Assembly: GCA_002633025.1 (NCBI GenBank)
Contig: NMRB01000288.1
Span: 209,744-273,743 of the forward strand
DNA length: 64,000 nt
Source: Notospermus geniculatus
Lineage: Eukaryota; Nemertea; Pilidiophora; Heteronemertea; Lineidae
Direction: 5' to 3'
Shown here: positions 63,201 through 64,000 of the stretch, piece by piece
How positions within the stretch are numbered: the first letter of the stretch is position 1
Layout: every line of letters begins with the position of its first letter
The notes under the pieces: generated by a model
Seen by the model: only the letters and a program-made list of their open reading frames with translations
The model's database searches: none
Told to the model about the DNA's origin: nothing
Position numbers and translations under genes: made by a program

Positions 63201-63491
63201 TGGGAAAATGTTGCCTAGTTGTGCAGGAAAAAGGAGTTTTGCTTAAATGCTGTTAAAATGTTGCTAAATGTTGTTGGTCAGTGATGCCTACTATGGTACA
63301 GGAAAAAGAGTTGTTCCAATGTTGCTATAATTTGTTGACCAGTACAGGGTCAAAAGATTGTGTTGCTCAGGATGTTGCTCAGTGTTGGGGAAAGATGTTG
63401 CCAGTGTAGAGGCCTGCTGGTGGTGAGAGAACATCGGAAAAACAATCGATCATTCGTGTGTGTGTGATTTTCGGCGTCTGCTTCTAATAAA

Positions 63492-63740
63492 ATGATTGAA
63501 GATACCAGCGGGTGTGATCAAATCGTCGAACGTTATTTACGGGATAAATTCCCGTCAATTGAAGACAACTATTTTTTTAAACATTTCTCCCTGGATTTCA
63601 ATGAGGATTTTAATCACGGGGTAGGGGAAGCAAACTTAATCTCCTCGGGCTTCCAACCGTACTCTAAACTCGGGTGTAGGCCGCTATCAGGGCAGCCTCG
63701 TTTTGGCTACGTTTCATCAGAAGCCACGTCCACAGTGTGA
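63492..63740 (+). CDS. Possible short exon or ORF, unknown function (82 aa)
   Basis: ATG at 63492 opens an acidic, aromatic-rich peptide (MIEDTSGCDQIVERYLRDKF at the start; FFKHFSLDFNEDFNHG around residue 27) to TGA at 63738. Its composition is more protein-like than other frames here, and no repeat overlaps it. No domain is recognised and no splice site is convincing. It may be a first exon of a gene continuing beyond the window, or chance. Confidence 0.3.
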   Translation: MIEDTSGCDQIVERYLRDKFPSIEDNYFFKHFSLDFNEDFNHGVGEANLISSGFQPYSKLGCRPLSGQPRFGYVSSEATSTV

Positions 63741-63859
63741 CCCAAAAAAGTATTCCTGATAACCTTAAAACCCAGCGGAGGCCTGGTAAAAATTCAATTG
63801 AACATCCCACAAGATGTTATCAAATTCGAGATTCCCAATAATGTAACATCATATAGAGG

Positions 63860-64000
63860 GATAAAACCGCAAAAAAAGACTTTACAAAATAAAGACTTAG
63901 TCAGTCATGAACTTTAGTCGTTGTGACGTGATCTCTACGCTACTCCTACGTGTAGCTACGAAAGACGTTTGGCGGCGCTGCCTTCGTTAGGACGATCTCG
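63860..64000. mobile_element. Minisatellite-bearing element, left part, runs off the window
   Basis: Damaged left terminus (GAGGGATAAAACCGC) then AAAGACTTTACAAAATAAAG and units with GAAAGACGTTTGGCGGCGCT. Continues past 64000. Confidence 0.8.

Overview
This 64 kb window looks like a repeat-rich intergenic stretch of an animal genome, probably a marine invertebrate. Reasons: no host protein-coding gene can be supported; there are tRNA-derived SINE heads, a CR1/L2-like LINE reverse transcriptase, a Polinton-type integrase with a chromodomain, dozens of small inverted-repeat transposons, minisatellites and scaffold gaps of N (40845-41441 and 61138-61220, single Ns at 28204 and 50220). The frequent TAGGCCTA-like words, and minisatellites carried inside TA-flanked inverted repeats, fit an invertebrate deuterostome (echinoderm, hemichordate or amphioxus) best, but the sequence alone does not fix the species.

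Layout. 1-3.3 kb: small inverted-repeat elements. 3.3-6 kb: the only recognisable protein remnants, a broken LINE reverse transcriptase split by a 330-bp hAT-like element, followed by a frameshifted Polinton integrase. 6-16 kb: non-autonomous elements, a minisatellite-bearing element (7.5-7.9 kb) and two tRNA-like SINE heads. 16-20.5 kb: tandem arrays (509-bp duplication, ~160-bp and 30-bp units). 20.6-33.4 kb: TTAA-flanked elements, two Mutator-like elements with 9-bp duplications, an interrupted SINE and a cluster of CRE-like sites. 33.7-48.1 kb: palindromic elements, the larger gap, a second copy of the 330-bp hAT-like element and a 59-bp array. 48.9-56.3 kb: E-box-bearing array, minisatellite elements and a very homogeneous 59-bp satellite (52.4-53.8 kb). 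56.3-64 kb: more miniature elements, a tRNA-like head split by two transposons, a 53-bp array, and one possible short coding exon at 63.49 kb.

The most unusual content is a dispersed family of short elements (at 10.9, 12.5, 22.0, 22.5, 23.7, 27.4, 37.7 and 51.6 kb) whose core reads as a hammerhead-ribozyme-like motif (CTGANGA, a GACCCC/GGGGTC stem, GAAA). Five copies are flanked by direct repeats of 10 to 14 bp, which points to retrotransposition and suggests a retrozyme-like or Penelope-like non-autonomous retroelement. Second, most of the tRNA-like SINE heads are interrupted by inverted-repeat elements, usually right at the start of the T arm, which suggests tRNA-directed insertion. Third, one Mutator-like element carries about 270 bp of extra internal DNA with a short ORF and a polyadenylation signal. 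The elements are nested deeply enough to read a relative insertion order in several places.
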